DNA of 64,000 nt from Stutzerimonas kunmingensis (GCF_014764705.1 NZ_JACXXG010000013.1:54017-118016); one strand, 5' to 3'. Numbered from the stretch's first letter, positions 53,893-63,387 are shown. Notes: generated by a model from the sequence alone, not told the origin. Numbers and translations are program-made.

Positions 53893-55473
53893 GTGAACGG
53901 TATCGGAATGTCCTGGGCAGTGGTGAGCATCGCTCTGCTGGTGGTCTGCGTGATGGCGCTGGCTCTGTTCTGGCAGATCATGCGCCGCCGAGAGGCATTG
54001 GCCGCCCTGCAGCATTACCAGCTACAGCTGGAGCAGTTGCAGCAGCAGAGTCAGCAGCAAGAAGCTGACCTGCGTGAGCAAACGGCCGCCGCACGGGCGG
54101 AAATGGCCCATGCTGAACAGCTGCAGCGCCAGCTCGACTTCGCTCAAGAGGAGCTCACTGCCCTGCGCGATGAGCAGAGGCAACAGCTTGCCCGCTTTGC
54201 AGAAGCACAAAGCCAGGCCAGCGCTGCTCGTGCTCAGCATGGTCAGCTCGTGCAGCAGCACAGCGAACTCAAGCAGGCCCATGAGCGCCTGCAGAACAGT
54301 CACGAGGTGATGCAGGACAAATTCGCCAACCTGTCCAAGGAGCACGCCACCCTCAGCAGCAGCCTGGAGCAGAAGCAGCAGCACTTTGCCGAGCAACAGC
54401 AGTTGCTCAAGGAAAGCCGCGACCAACTCAAGCTGGAGTTCGAGCAGATTGCTGGGCAAATCTTCGAGGCCAAAAGCCAAGCCTTCTCGCAACACAGCCA
54501 GCAGTCTCTAGATGCGTTGCTCAAACCCTTCCGTGAACAGATCGAAGGCTTCCGTACCAAGGTCGAAGACATTCACCACAAGGATGTCCAACAGCAGGCC
54601 GCGCTGACCCAGGAGTTGCTGCACCTCAAGGAGCTCAACCAGCAGATCACCCAGGAAGCGCACGACCTGGCCACCGCACTTAAGGGCCAGAAGAAAGCTC
54701 AGGGCAACTGGGGCGAGCTGGTGCTGGAGAACGTCCTGGAGCGCTCCGGCCTGGTCAACGGGCGCGACTTCAAACGTGAGGTCAGCATCAATGGCGAGGA
54801 GAATCGCCAACGCCCGGACGTGATCGTCTACCTGCCGCAGGGCAAGCACCTGATTATCGATGCGAAGGTCTCGCTTAACGCCTATACCCGTTACATCAAT
54901 GCCGAGGATGATGCCGAGCGGCGCCTGGCTCTCAATGAGCACGTCACGGCCATCGGCCAGCGCATCAAGGAGCTTTCCGACCGCCACTACTTCGACCTGC
55001 CAGGGCTGAATGCGCCGGAGATGGTGTTCATGTTTGTGCCCATCGAGTCGGCCTTTGTAGAGGCGCTCAAGGCGGACGAGACTCTGTTCCAGAAAGCCAT
55101 CGAGCAGAACGTGCTAGTCGCCACCCCGACCACCTTGCTCACCAGCCTCAACATCGTGCGCCAGCTCTGGCGTTTCGAGGACCAAAACAAGCACACCGCC
55201 GAGCTGGCTGAGCGTGCTGGCAAGGTCTACGACAAACTGCGCACCTTCCTCGGCAGCATGGATGCCATCGGCAATAGCCTGGACAAGGCCCAGGATGCCT
55301 ACCGCAAGGCGCGTGATCAACTGGTCAGCGGCAAGGCCAATCTCGTCAAACAGGTCAGCGACTTCCGTCAGTTGGGGGTGGCAGTTAAAGGTGAGCTGGA
55401 CGAAACCTGGGTGGACCGAGCAGATCTTGAGCTGGCTTTGGTTGAGCATGAGCCTAGCGAATTGGCGCAGTAA
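53893..55473 (+). CDS. rmuC: RmuC-family DNA recombination protein
   Basis: 526 residues from a GTG with GGAGAA upstream. One N-terminal membrane helix (AVVSIALLVVCVMALALFW) is followed by a long Gln/Glu-rich coiled coil (residues about 35-200) and the RmuC domain (about 215-470) with ENVLERSGLVNGRDFK, RPDVIVYLPQGKHLIIDAKV and FMFVPIESAF. The DAKV lysine and preceding acidic residues fit the predicted endonuclease-like fold. RmuC limits recombination at inverted repeats in E. coli. Here it is in a defence island directly downstream of a WYL-regulated promoter. Confidence 0.93.
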   Translation: MNGIGMSWAVVSIALLVVCVMALALFWQIMRRREALAALQHYQLQLEQLQQQSQQQEADLREQTAAARAEMAHAEQLQRQLDFAQEELTALRDEQRQQLARFAEAQSQASAARAQHGQLVQQHSELKQAHERLQNSHEVMQDKFANLSKEHATLSSSLEQKQQHFAEQQQLLKESRDQLKLEFEQIAGQIFEAKSQAFSQHSQQSLDALLKPFREQIEGFRTKVEDIHHKDVQQQAALTQELLHLKELNQQITQEAHDLATALKGQKKAQGNWGELVLENVLERSGLVNGRDFKREVSINGEENRQRPDVIVYLPQGKHLIIDAKVSLNAYTRYINAEDDAERRLALNEHVTAIGQRIKELSDRHYFDLPGLNAPEMVFMFVPIESAFVEALKADETLFQKAIEQNVLVATPTTLLTSLNIVRQLWRFEDQNKHTAELAERAGKVYDKLRTFLGSMDAIGNSLDKAQDAYRKARDQLVSGKANLVKQVSDFRQLGVAVKGELDETWVDRADLELALVEHEPSELAQ

Positions 55474-55499
55474 GCGCGTCTGGGCATAGGAGGTGGTGT

Positions 55500-55852
55500 G
55501 TGCAGGAGTCGTACGACTTTGCGTTCGAGAGTTTTCGGTTGGCGCAACTGTGCGAGCAATTTTTGAGGGGGCAGCTGTGGACGGGGAAATCGTGTTCCAT
55601 AGCGTGACTGCTGAAAATCGACTCGACGCAGCCTCCTTCTTCTTTTCGGACGCTGATCTAGAAACCCTCGAGGCGTCGGGTTTTAAAGCCTCTGTACTCG
55701 CTCTTCTGGATGACCTGATCATTTATCGAACGCGATGTCAGGAGCAGAATTGCCGCGACGGTGTTTTGCGGTTGGAGCAGTCCAGACCATCTGTCGTCTG
55801 GCTGCCGAATGGCGGTGGTGACGCTATGGTTCGGGCCCGTCGAGGTTGGTAA
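55500..55852 (+). pseudogene. Small hypothetical gene with a single-base frameshift at a G run
   Basis: A strong AGGAGG site lies six bases before the GTG at 55500. The frame reads VQESYDFAFESFRLAQLCEQ and stops after about 35 codons. A second frame continues with clear coding character (EIVFHSVTAENRLDAASFFF, ASGFKASVLALLDDLI) to 55852. The frames join if the GGGG at 55583-55586 had one more G. It may be a broken gene, a sequencing error or a slippage-controlled gene. No family recognised. It lies 26 bases after rmuC. Confidence 0.5.
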
Positions 55853-55868
55853 CCAGGGAGTAGTGCTA

Positions 55869-56579
55869 ATGCAGTCGGTGCATATAAAACAGCATCTTGG
55901 GGATGCCTACCAAGCGGTACTTAGCCAAGAGATGCTGGCCAAGTTTGATGGCTGTAGCGATGGATTGACCGGAGTGTTCTTGCCCTCGGCAGCAGAAAAG
56001 CCGATGAAGCTGATGATCGTTGGTATGGAGACGCGCGCCTGGAATGGCTCTTTCAAGCAGATCCATGACGGAGATCTGAGAGGCTACATTGAGGATTCCA
56101 TGCGTAAGCACCAGGCATATCTAGATATGCCGCCTGGTCGATCCTGCTTTGGTCGTTTTCACCAATATGCAGCAGCAAAACTTGGCTGCTCTCGTAAGGA
56201 GGTTGGCTGGGGCAATTTATTTGCGGTGGCCTATAAAAAGGGCTCACCCAAGAAGGACTCCAAATCATTTGCTGCTGTGCAGGAGCTGTCCATGCAGTTG
56301 CTGCGTGAGCAGTTGAGGGTCATTCGGCCTCAGTCGATCATATTTGTTACGGGCTGGCGTTATGACTCGGATCTAAAACGATCTCTGGATGGGCTGATCG
56401 ACCGCAGCGAAGTACTGATAAAGAAAGCGCTGTGGGAGTTTTATCTTGGCGATACCTTGTGTTACCGCACAAGTCATCCTCGCCACGTCACTGCTGCACA
56501 GCACCGGGACTCTGCTCTCAGCAAAATCTCTGCGTATCTGAGCGCCAGCCAAGGGGACGAGTATGCAAAAGCTATCTAG
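55869..56579 (+). CDS. Uracil-DNA-glycosylase-superfamily-like protein
   Basis: 236 residues starting at MQSVHIKQHLGDAYQ with GGGAG upstream. The order of elements suits the UDG fold: a first strand and loop KLMIVGMETRAWNG, a middle GWGNLFAVAYKKG with Asn, the RPQSIIFVTGWRYD strand, and a C-terminal YRTSHPRH where UDGs have a conserved His-Pro-Ser. Catalytic assignments are by pattern only. It lies between rmuC and the SMC gene on the same strand, with 110 bases to the latter, and is probably part of the same unit. Confidence 0.6.
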   Translation: MQSVHIKQHLGDAYQAVLSQEMLAKFDGCSDGLTGVFLPSAAEKPMKLMIVGMETRAWNGSFKQIHDGDLRGYIEDSMRKHQAYLDMPPGRSCFGRFHQYAAAKLGCSRKEVGWGNLFAVAYKKGSPKKDSKSFAAVQELSMQLLREQLRVIRPQSIIFVTGWRYDSDLKRSLDGLIDRSEVLIKKALWEFYLGDTLCYRTSHPRHVTAAQHRDSALSKISAYLSASQGDEYAKAI

Positions 56580-56689
56580 GGCTTTGGCTGACCGGCTTGC
56601 GGGGACGTTGCCTGCTAAGTCGCGGACACTTGTTACCGCCAAAAAAATCAGCCGACTATCGATGTGTCGGTGCCATCTGAAAGGAATCA

Positions 56690-59600
56690 ATGATGTCTCA
56701 GTTGCTCAAGATCGTTCTTATCGACTCGCTATGCGCGGGGGCCAAAGCTGAGATAGCGATCAGCGGGAACACCAGCGTCAACGGCACAAATGGCATCGGT
56801 AAGTCGTCGTTCCTGAAGCTCATACCCGTTTTTTACGGGGCGGCGCCAGGGCAGTTGGTCAAGGCAGGGAGTAACCGGGAAAGCTTTGCTAACTGGTACC
56901 TGCCCAATGCCTCCAGCTATATCGTCTTCGAGTACACCAACTCCATGAATGCGCCGCGGTGCGCGATCATGCATCGCAGTGGTGACAGCTACGCCTACCG
57001 CCTCGTGGCACACGCCTGGGAGCCAGATTTGCTTTATCGGGACTATACGTCCGGAGAATTGGTCAGGGCAGGGGAGCTGATACGCCATCTGGCAGTGAAA
57101 GGTATCGACTGCAGCCCTGAGCTTCAGCCGGTTCACTACCGGCACATCATCCAGTTCAACAGCGGCTACTCCCACATGGAGAAGCTGACAGATCCCCAAA
57201 AGCGAAAGCTGGTCCTGGCACTCCGTCCTTCATTCTCGCTGGCGCCGAAGCGGACTGACTTCAACGGTATCGACAATGTGGCGCTCGCGCTCCTGGCCAG
57301 CGCCGGTACGTTCGACACCATGAAGACCACTATGGCCGAGATACTCGAGCAGGATAACTCTGATCTCGGCCGCACCCTGGAAACCCTGAACGCTGCTCCG
57401 TTCAACAAGGTGCTGGAGAACCGAGCCGGTTATCTCCTCATGGACGAGTTGAGGCCTAAGGTGGTGTCACTGTCCCAATTTCGAGTTGACCACCAGGCAG
57501 CCACGCGCCAGCTCGGTATTCAAAAGGCCCGAGCAAACCACTTCATGACGCGGCTGAGCGAGTGCGAAGCTGCACGAATGGAAGCTCTGAGTGGGCTTAC
57601 TGATCGAGAGACGCGCATAAACGATGACGCCTACGCTCGGCGCCAAGAGTTGGCAGATAAACGTGGCCACCTGCAGGCAAACTTCACTGCGGCCACTGAC
57701 TCGGTAAGTAAAATTGAGTCGGCCAAGGAGCAGCATGAGCAGGCAGGAATGGCAGAGCTGCTAGCGAGAGCGGACAACTTCGGCGAGGTGATAACTCAAC
57801 GTGATCTGAAGCAGGATCACCTGAACAAGCTCAACACTAAGGGCCTAGACATACGACAGGTCTATGACGCGCGGGCTCAGAAAGCCAGGGACGCTGCGTC
57901 AGCGCAGCGAGAGGAGGCTCACTCTCGGCACAATCTTGCGCTGGAGGCTATCCAGAAGCGGCAAGATGAGCTTGAGGACGATTTACGCCGTCGTAAGGAA
58001 GAGACCGAAAGGGAGCACCGCACTGAACTTGAGGAGCATGAACAGCAACGCAAACTGCTGGCCACTGCCGCCGCTCGCGCAACAGCTGAACTTGAGCACC
58101 TGAAGAAAACGAAGGTACTTCCAAGCTCCCAAGACGCCCTTGACGCAGCTCAGCACGCGATAGATGACCAAGCTGCTCTCCTGGCCGATTTCCAAGACGA
58201 ATTGGCAGCTGCCCGTGTAGAGGAGAAGAGCCTGCAGGACGAGCAGTCCAAGCTGGTGTCTGCGTTCCAGGGGCTTGATAAGCAGCGTAGCGAAACAGCG
58301 AAGTTACGTGACGCTTTGAAGGACCAACTGAACGCTGGTGCAGAGACGATGCTTGGGTACTTGCGAAAGAACCACCCGAGCTGGAAAGACAATATTGCCA
58401 GGCTGGTACCAGTAGAGACCCTCCTGCGAACCGATCTGAACCCTGCAATGCTGGAATCCCCCCAGCAATCGCTGTATGGACTTGAGCTGGTGCTTCAGGG
58501 GCTATCAGTCCCAACGTTCGCTAGCGATGAAGCGCTGGAACAAGAGATTGCATCGCTGACGCTTCGGCTTGAGGGCATCCAGGCCGACTTCGATAGCCTG
58601 GATAAGCAGAATCGTGTTCTGGAAGAACGCTTCCGGAAGCATGCTGCGCGGTTGAGCAAGTGTCAGAACGATGAGAGTCAGGCCGGTATTGAACTCGCAT
58701 CGCGGCGTGAGCAACGCAAGGCCTTGTACGAACGAGCGCAGGATGAACATAGCGCCTACATCGAAGAGCAGGGTGCACGCACTGCTAAAGCGCAGCGGGT
58801 CTTGGCCGAGAAAGACGGAAGTATCGCGCAACTGAAGTCGGTTCACGGACGGCACATGCTGGAGCTGGCCACGAATGAAAAGACTGCACGTGACGACCTA
58901 GCTGAAGAGCGTGTGCGACAGACCGAGGGGCACAGGGCGGCATTGCAGCGAATCACCGACGGCCTCAACGCTGAGCTTCAGTCCATCGAGAACGACAAGT
59001 CGGTCAAGCTCCGTAGTGAGGGCATTGATGACAGGGAAAATCGTCGACTGGAGCGCGAGATAAGCCAGCTCGAGTCACAAATTAAGGAAATCAATGGTCT
59101 GCGATCGATCATCGAGAGTTATCGAAACTGGGTGGTGGACGTGCTACCGCAGCTCCCAATACGAATCGCCGAGATGTCTGACCTTGAAGGTCAGGTCGCC
59201 AGGGTTGACAGGCAAATCGCTGACTATAACGAAGAGGTCAAGGCCCGGCTTAGGGAGGTTGCCGAGCAACGCAAGGCTTTGGCCCAGGAAGGGCTGCAGG
59301 ATGAGGCCCAGGCCAGGTTACTCCGTGGTGTGCTCAATCGCCTTACTCAAGTCGACATCGTTGATCCCGGCGTCGCGTTAGATGGATTGACTGCCCAGGA
59401 TATCGATGAAGATGTAACTAGGTTGATGCTCCAGCGCAGTGTGTTCCATAAGTCCGCCTCTGAGATCTATCGCCAAATCCTGTCTCAGTTCAGGACGCGC
59501 CAACTCCTGCACACGCCGCAAGGCGCTGCCATCGAACAGATCGCTAGTCAGGCCGGTAATGCTGCAGCAGAGCCTGACTTGGCTTGGTTGGAGGCGGCAC

Positions 59601-60412
59601 CGAGCCTGCAGGAATACATCGACGTCTCGCATCCTGACCAGAAGACGAAACTGATCATGCAGGCGAAGAACCTTTCTGATGAGCTTTGCGATCGTCGTAC
59701 CAAGCTGCTGGAGCTGCATCGGAGTATCCAGCAGCTTGGCCGAGATGCGACGCAGAAAGCTCGGGAGGTGCTTGGCGCATTTGCCCAGATCAAACAGTTC
59801 GAGTTCAGGGTTACATCCCGCATCCAAGAAATGTCCTTCTGGTCTGATCTATCCACCTACGATCAGCACTATCGCCGCTGGCAAGCCATGGGTGATGGCG
59901 TCATGCCGACCGAGAATTTCGTCGAGGCTCTGGAGAACGTGGCCAGGCAGATCAATGAGGGCAAGTTCACCTCTGACCTGGAGCAGTGCTTTGACGTGAG
60001 TGTGTCGTGCAATGACCAGGGCCGGACGAAGATTGCTACCAACAACTCAGAGCTGATTGAGCTTAGCAGCACCGGCCTAACCAAGATCATCGTTGCAATG
60101 ATCTACGTCTCCCTGTTCGAGCTGCTGCGTAAAGACGCTGATTTCCTAATGTCGATCCCCATTGATGAGGCTCTGGAGCTTTCGCCGGAGAACTACGTGG
60201 CCTTGGTCAACTACTTCAACCAGAGGGGAATCTCCATGCTGGCATGCTTCCCAGGTGGTGCGCCGGAGTTGCTTCGGCAGTTCACTAACCGCTACTTCTT
60301 GGAGAGGCAGGCTGATACCGGCACGATCGTCGTCAAGGAGTACGGCCTGGACGTGCACGAGGAGCTGGATGAACTGAATGAGGCTTTGGCCGCAGAGGAG
60401 TACCTATCGTGA
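56690..60412 (+). CDS. jetC: SMC-like ATPase, JetC of a Wadjet-type system
   Basis: 1240 residues. N-terminal ATPase half with Walker A GTNGIGKS at residues 32-39. Two long coiled-coil regions (about 290-500 and 560-900) surround a central hinge-like part. The C-terminal half has the signature-like IELSSTGLTKIIVAMIYVS and Walker B MSIPIDEALEL (about 1154-1164). This MukB-like layout, followed by MukE- and MukF-like genes, identifies JetC of Wadjet, which extrudes and cleaves circular plasmid DNA. Tandem ATGs at 56690 and 56693 follow AGGA. Its stop overlaps jetB (GTGA). Confidence 0.88.
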   Translation: MMSQLLKIVLIDSLCAGAKAEIAISGNTSVNGTNGIGKSSFLKLIPVFYGAAPGQLVKAGSNRESFANWYLPNASSYIVFEYTNSMNAPRCAIMHRSGDSYAYRLVAHAWEPDLLYRDYTSGELVRAGELIRHLAVKGIDCSPELQPVHYRHIIQFNSGYSHMEKLTDPQKRKLVLALRPSFSLAPKRTDFNGIDNVALALLASAGTFDTMKTTMAEILEQDNSDLGRTLETLNAAPFNKVLENRAGYLLMDELRPKVVSLSQFRVDHQAATRQLGIQKARANHFMTRLSECEAARMEALSGLTDRETRINDDAYARRQELADKRGHLQANFTAATDSVSKIESAKEQHEQAGMAELLARADNFGEVITQRDLKQDHLNKLNTKGLDIRQVYDARAQKARDAASAQREEAHSRHNLALEAIQKRQDELEDDLRRRKEETEREHRTELEEHEQQRKLLATAAARATAELEHLKKTKVLPSSQDALDAAQHAIDDQAALLADFQDELAAARVEEKSLQDEQSKLVSAFQGLDKQRSETAKLRDALKDQLNAGAETMLGYLRKNHPSWKDNIARLVPVETLLRTDLNPAMLESPQQSLYGLELVLQGLSVPTFASDEALEQEIASLTLRLEGIQADFDSLDKQNRVLEERFRKHAARLSKCQNDESQAGIELASRREQRKALYERAQDEHSAYIEEQGARTAKAQRVLAEKDGSIAQLKSVHGRHMLELATNEKTARDDLAEERVRQTEGHRAALQRITDGLNAELQSIENDKSVKLRSEGIDDRENRRLEREISQLESQIKEINGLRSIIESYRNWVVDVLPQLPIRIAEMSDLEGQVARVDRQIADYNEEVKARLREVAEQRKALAQEGLQDEAQARLLRGVLNRLTQVDIVDPGVALDGLTAQDIDEDVTRLMLQRSVFHKSASEIYRQILSQFRTRQLLHTPQGAAIEQIASQAGNAAAEPDLAWLEAAPSLQEYIDVSHPDQKTKLIMQAKNLSDELCDRRTKLLELHRSIQQLGRDATQKAREVLGAFAQIKQFEFRVTSRIQEMSFWSDLSTYDQHYRRWQAMGDGVMPTENFVEALENVARQINEGKFTSDLEQCFDVSVSCNDQGRTKIATNNSELIELSSTGLTKIIVAMIYVSLFELLRKDADFLMSIPIDEALELSPENYVALVNYFNQRGISMLACFPGGAPELLRQFTNRYFLERQADTGTIVVKEYGLDVHEELDELNEALAAEEYLS

Positions 60413-61071
60413 GCGAGATTCGCGATGTCCTCGAAACCCTGCTCTCTGGTGGCTTCATCTGCCAATATGCCTATCCAGAGCTCCATCGTCAGCTTCGCGC
60501 ACCTGGTGTTGAGGCAGAGGTCAGGGCGGCGCTGGCGCCTCTTGGCCGGGAGCTGGGCACCATCGGTGAAGAAACTGCCCCGGACACGTACTTTTCGCGG
60601 TATGCCGATCTGTCTGACCCCAAGGATAGAGCTGCAGCGGCTATGCAACTTGTGCAGATGCGCGATCAGCTCAAGCCCTGCCTGGAGTTCATCCGCCTCT
60701 TCAATCGCTCTGGGCGTACCGATGCGTGCCTAGCGCCCGGCGACACGGTGTCCTTTTCGGATCTGCTCGAGGCCATCGAGAACAATCCCACCTACAGGGA
60801 TCAGCTGCGAGACCTGAGTGGCCACGAGTTCTTCAGCAAGTCCAAGAGCGCCAAGGACAACAAAGAACGATTGGCGATGGTGTTGCGGCCCCTGGCCGAC
60901 GCGGGTTATCTGGTGAAGCGCAGTAGTGAGTCCGCGAACTACGTGGCCACTGGCAAGATGGGGTACTTCTACATGATTCTGGCCTGGGTGGCTGAGTTCA
61001 GCAGCCTAAGCCTGGATCCGGAGCCGGATCCATCTTCGACTCAGTTGGAGCAAAGAGGCCTCGAACTGTGA
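60409..61071 (+). CDS. jetB: MukE-like subunit, JetB of a Wadjet-type system
   Basis: 220 residues, start GTG overlapping the jetC stop. Two winged-helix-like parts are suggested (IRDVLETLLSGGFICQYAYP and KERLAMVLRPLADAGYLVKR). Position between the SMC and kleisin genes and size suit the KITE protein JetB. Its stop overlaps jetA (GTGA). Sequence similarity to MukE is too low to judge by eye, so the call rests mainly on context and size. Confidence 0.78.
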   Translation: MSEIRDVLETLLSGGFICQYAYPELHRQLRAPGVEAEVRAALAPLGRELGTIGEETAPDTYFSRYADLSDPKDRAAAAMQLVQMRDQLKPCLEFIRLFNRSGRTDACLAPGDTVSFSDLLEAIENNPTYRDQLRDLSGHEFFSKSKSAKDNKERLAMVLRPLADAGYLVKRSSESANYVATGKMGYFYMILAWVAEFSSLSLDPEPDPSSTQLEQRGLEL

Positions 61072-62312
61072 AGGCAGAAGACTGGGTAAGGCTAGGCGAG
61101 CACCTGAAAGCGAACGCTGATCTGCTGGAAGCCATGGCCTTGGCCGACGAAACAGGCATCACGCCCCCGGAGCGTATGACCAAGGGCCTCTCGTGGCTCA
61201 TGTCCAAAGGCCTGGTGGAGGAGGACAGCGACCTGTTGCATCTCAGTGGCCTACTGCTCGACGTGGGCGCACAAATTTCTATCCAAGGGTTTGATCGCGT
61301 AGCGCCTGACCTCAAGGAGATCCTAATCAGCATTGAGGAGGGGTGCGAGGCCTACCATGGCGCCAAGGCAGCTGGCGATCCGGCCGAGACCGAGCGCCAC
61401 CTGCGGCGTGTCACCAATACCACCCGCCAGGTGGTGCAGCACCTGAGAAACGAGCAGAACGTCACCAGAGCATTCATTGAGGGAGGATATGGATTCTCCG
61501 TCCGGCTCACCGACAGGATCCGCGATATCAAAAATGCGATCGACCGGCTCAAGCGACTGCACGAGAAGTTGGGCCTGTTTACACACACGGGCCTATTGCA
61601 GCTGACAAGAAGCGACCGGGCGCTGCGGGGCAAACTTATCGACGGTCTGTTGGGTGCGGTGTCCCGCAACCGCTTCGCTCTCGACGAGATGATTGGTCGG
61701 CTTGATCGGCTCAGTCTGACAGTGCGTAAGCGCAACAAGATGCGCCAGGTGGCCCAGGCCGTCGACGCTCACCTGCAGGGCGGCGGTGTAATCGATCTTG
61801 AGCCACTTCTTGAACGACTTGATGCTGCAGTTTGGGCTGGTGCTGCTCCACTTTCACTGGGCGGCAATGCGTTCTGCGACGTCGACGCCGGCGAGAACCT
61901 TGAGCAGCTGGAGTTGCTGATAGCCTCACTGCCGGCACCGAAGGTCAAAGCGGCGCCAGCGGCAGCCGCCCAGGAGCGTGAATCGAAAATTGTCCCCTCA
62001 GGCGCCAATCAGGAAAAGGAGCTGGAAAAACCCTTCGTGCGTGTCCACTTGGAGGCCATGCTTCGGGAGCTGATTGCCACTGGTAAACCTCAATCGGCTA
62101 CCGCTTACTGGCAAGACTGTGGTGATCCCGACATCCCTGACGGGATATGGCTCTACGCCCTGGATGGCTATGCCCAGTTGCAGGCGGCATTCGCCAAAGC
62201 CAACGGTAAGAAACTGAACTACCGCCTTGTGCCGACGATGGCACCACATAGTCGGTTTTCGGCGAACCGACGTGTCCTGGAGTTGACCCTGGATAGGGTG
62301 TTGAGGCGATAA
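61068..62312 (+). CDS. jetA: MukF/kleisin-like subunit, JetA of a Wadjet-type system
   Basis: 414 residues from a GTG overlapping the jetB stop. An N-terminal winged helix (ALADETGITPPERMTKGLSW) is followed by a helical middle (FSVRLTDRIRDIKNAIDRLK) and a flexible Ala/Pro/Lys linker near residues 285-320. The C-terminal domain (VHLEAMLRELIATGKPQSAT) resembles kleisin-type layouts. Its place in the SMC operon supports JetA. It is followed 3 bases later by jetD. Confidence 0.78.
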   Translation: MKAEDWVRLGEHLKANADLLEAMALADETGITPPERMTKGLSWLMSKGLVEEDSDLLHLSGLLLDVGAQISIQGFDRVAPDLKEILISIEEGCEAYHGAKAAGDPAETERHLRRVTNTTRQVVQHLRNEQNVTRAFIEGGYGFSVRLTDRIRDIKNAIDRLKRLHEKLGLFTHTGLLQLTRSDRALRGKLIDGLLGAVSRNRFALDEMIGRLDRLSLTVRKRNKMRQVAQAVDAHLQGGGVIDLEPLLERLDAAVWAGAAPLSLGGNAFCDVDAGENLEQLELLIASLPAPKVKAAPAAAAQERESKIVPSGANQEKELEKPFVRVHLEAMLRELIATGKPQSATAYWQDCGDPDIPDGIWLYALDGYAQLQAAFAKANGKKLNYRLVPTMAPHSRFSANRRVLELTLDRVLRR

Positions 62313-62315
62313 CGC

Positions 62316-63149
62316 ATGCTGACCAATAAGCGCCACCTGACGGCGATCATGAATGCGGTGCGGCGCCACCAGGACAAAATCACTCTTACGGATACCTGGC
62401 AGCAGATCCACGAGCTTTACGGCGTAGGGACGAAGCTCGGTACATCGGCGTTGCTGCTGACTACTGCGGATCACCAGACGCTGCTAGCGCTGGTGAGAAA
62501 GGACATGTCCCTGGATCCGCTGAAGCACAGCACGGCAGCGCTCGAGGGGGACAGGCTGGCTCTGGCTGCGATCTCCAGAAACGAAAAGGTCAGTGGCCGG
62601 ACGGTAGGCGAGGGGCTGGTGCTGGTCGCTCATCCATCGGGCAGAGTTCTCCTGCCATCAGGTGACTACCTACACCCCCGTGGCGGCACGCTGAACGTCC
62701 AGGCTAGCGACCTGCATGGGCTAGAGAGGGTTCTGCTGGTAGAGAACCTGAGCGTTATGCTCGCGGCTCACCGATATCAATTGCCGGCAGAGCTCCAGGA
62801 CGTACCTATGTTATTTCGGGGCGATCGACAGTGGTCGCCGAAGGCCGTTTCTGCTGCGAGGGTAGGGATTACCGACTTAATAAGCTTTCCAGACTACGAC
62901 CCGCAGGGCCTGATGAACTCGCTGACTGCTGGCGCTTCGGCGGTGGTGGTGCCAGCGCCGGTGACGATCGCACGCATTCTTGAGGCACGCCTCAACAAGC
63001 CCGCTGATTTCGATAGGCAGTCTGCTGCAGTGGAGTGGTTAGAGAGGAGAGGGTGCAGCATCGCGGCCGATTTGCTTCGCCGCCGCTTGGCGATTTCTCA
63101 AGAGTCGATGGCGGACCAAGTGCTGGAACTAATTACCCTACAGAGTTGA
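62316..63149 (+). CDS. jetD: Toprim-type nuclease, short JetD of a Wadjet-type system
   Basis: 277 residues. The C-terminal part contains a Toprim-like set: Glu143 in RVLLVENLSVML and Asp193-x-Asp195 in SFPDYDPQGLMN. These are the metal-binding positions of JetD, the plasmid-cleaving subunit related to topoisomerase VI subunit A. Characterised JetD proteins are longer, about 380-400 residues as I recall, with an added N-terminal arm; here only about 135 residues precede Toprim. It ends the jetCBAD operon. Confidence 0.82.
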   Translation: MLTNKRHLTAIMNAVRRHQDKITLTDTWQQIHELYGVGTKLGTSALLLTTADHQTLLALVRKDMSLDPLKHSTAALEGDRLALAAISRNEKVSGRTVGEGLVLVAHPSGRVLLPSGDYLHPRGGTLNVQASDLHGLERVLLVENLSVMLAAHRYQLPAELQDVPMLFRGDRQWSPKAVSAARVGITDLISFPDYDPQGLMNSLTAGASAVVVPAPVTIARILEARLNKPADFDRQSAAVEWLERRGCSIAADLLRRRLAISQESMADQVLELITLQS

Positions 63150-63387
63150 AGCGAACGCGTCATCAATCCGCACGTGTTCCCCGGAGGTCTGCCCCGTTTT
63201 TGATCGGAGGCATCCCTAGGAGCTGTCAACCTGCCTGAATACTTGACCTGTATGAAAGCCCATTATTGGTGCGTCCAGTTGGGCGACATATCCTGCAGCT
63301 ATGCCCACTGGATGGGTTGGATGGAGCCACTGGCATGGATGCTTAACTCAAACAGGATGGGTTGTCACAGCGCAGAGGAGACGGGCA

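Noticed and set aside
55114..55722. 202-codon minus-strand ORF across the rmuC 3' end
   Set aside because: Shadow of rmuC and the following small gene; serine/alanine-rich with no domain.
56563..56751. 62-codon basic ORF overlapping the UDG-like end and the jetC start
   Set aside because: It overlaps both neighbours in another frame, has no family character, and both neighbours have good starts and stops.
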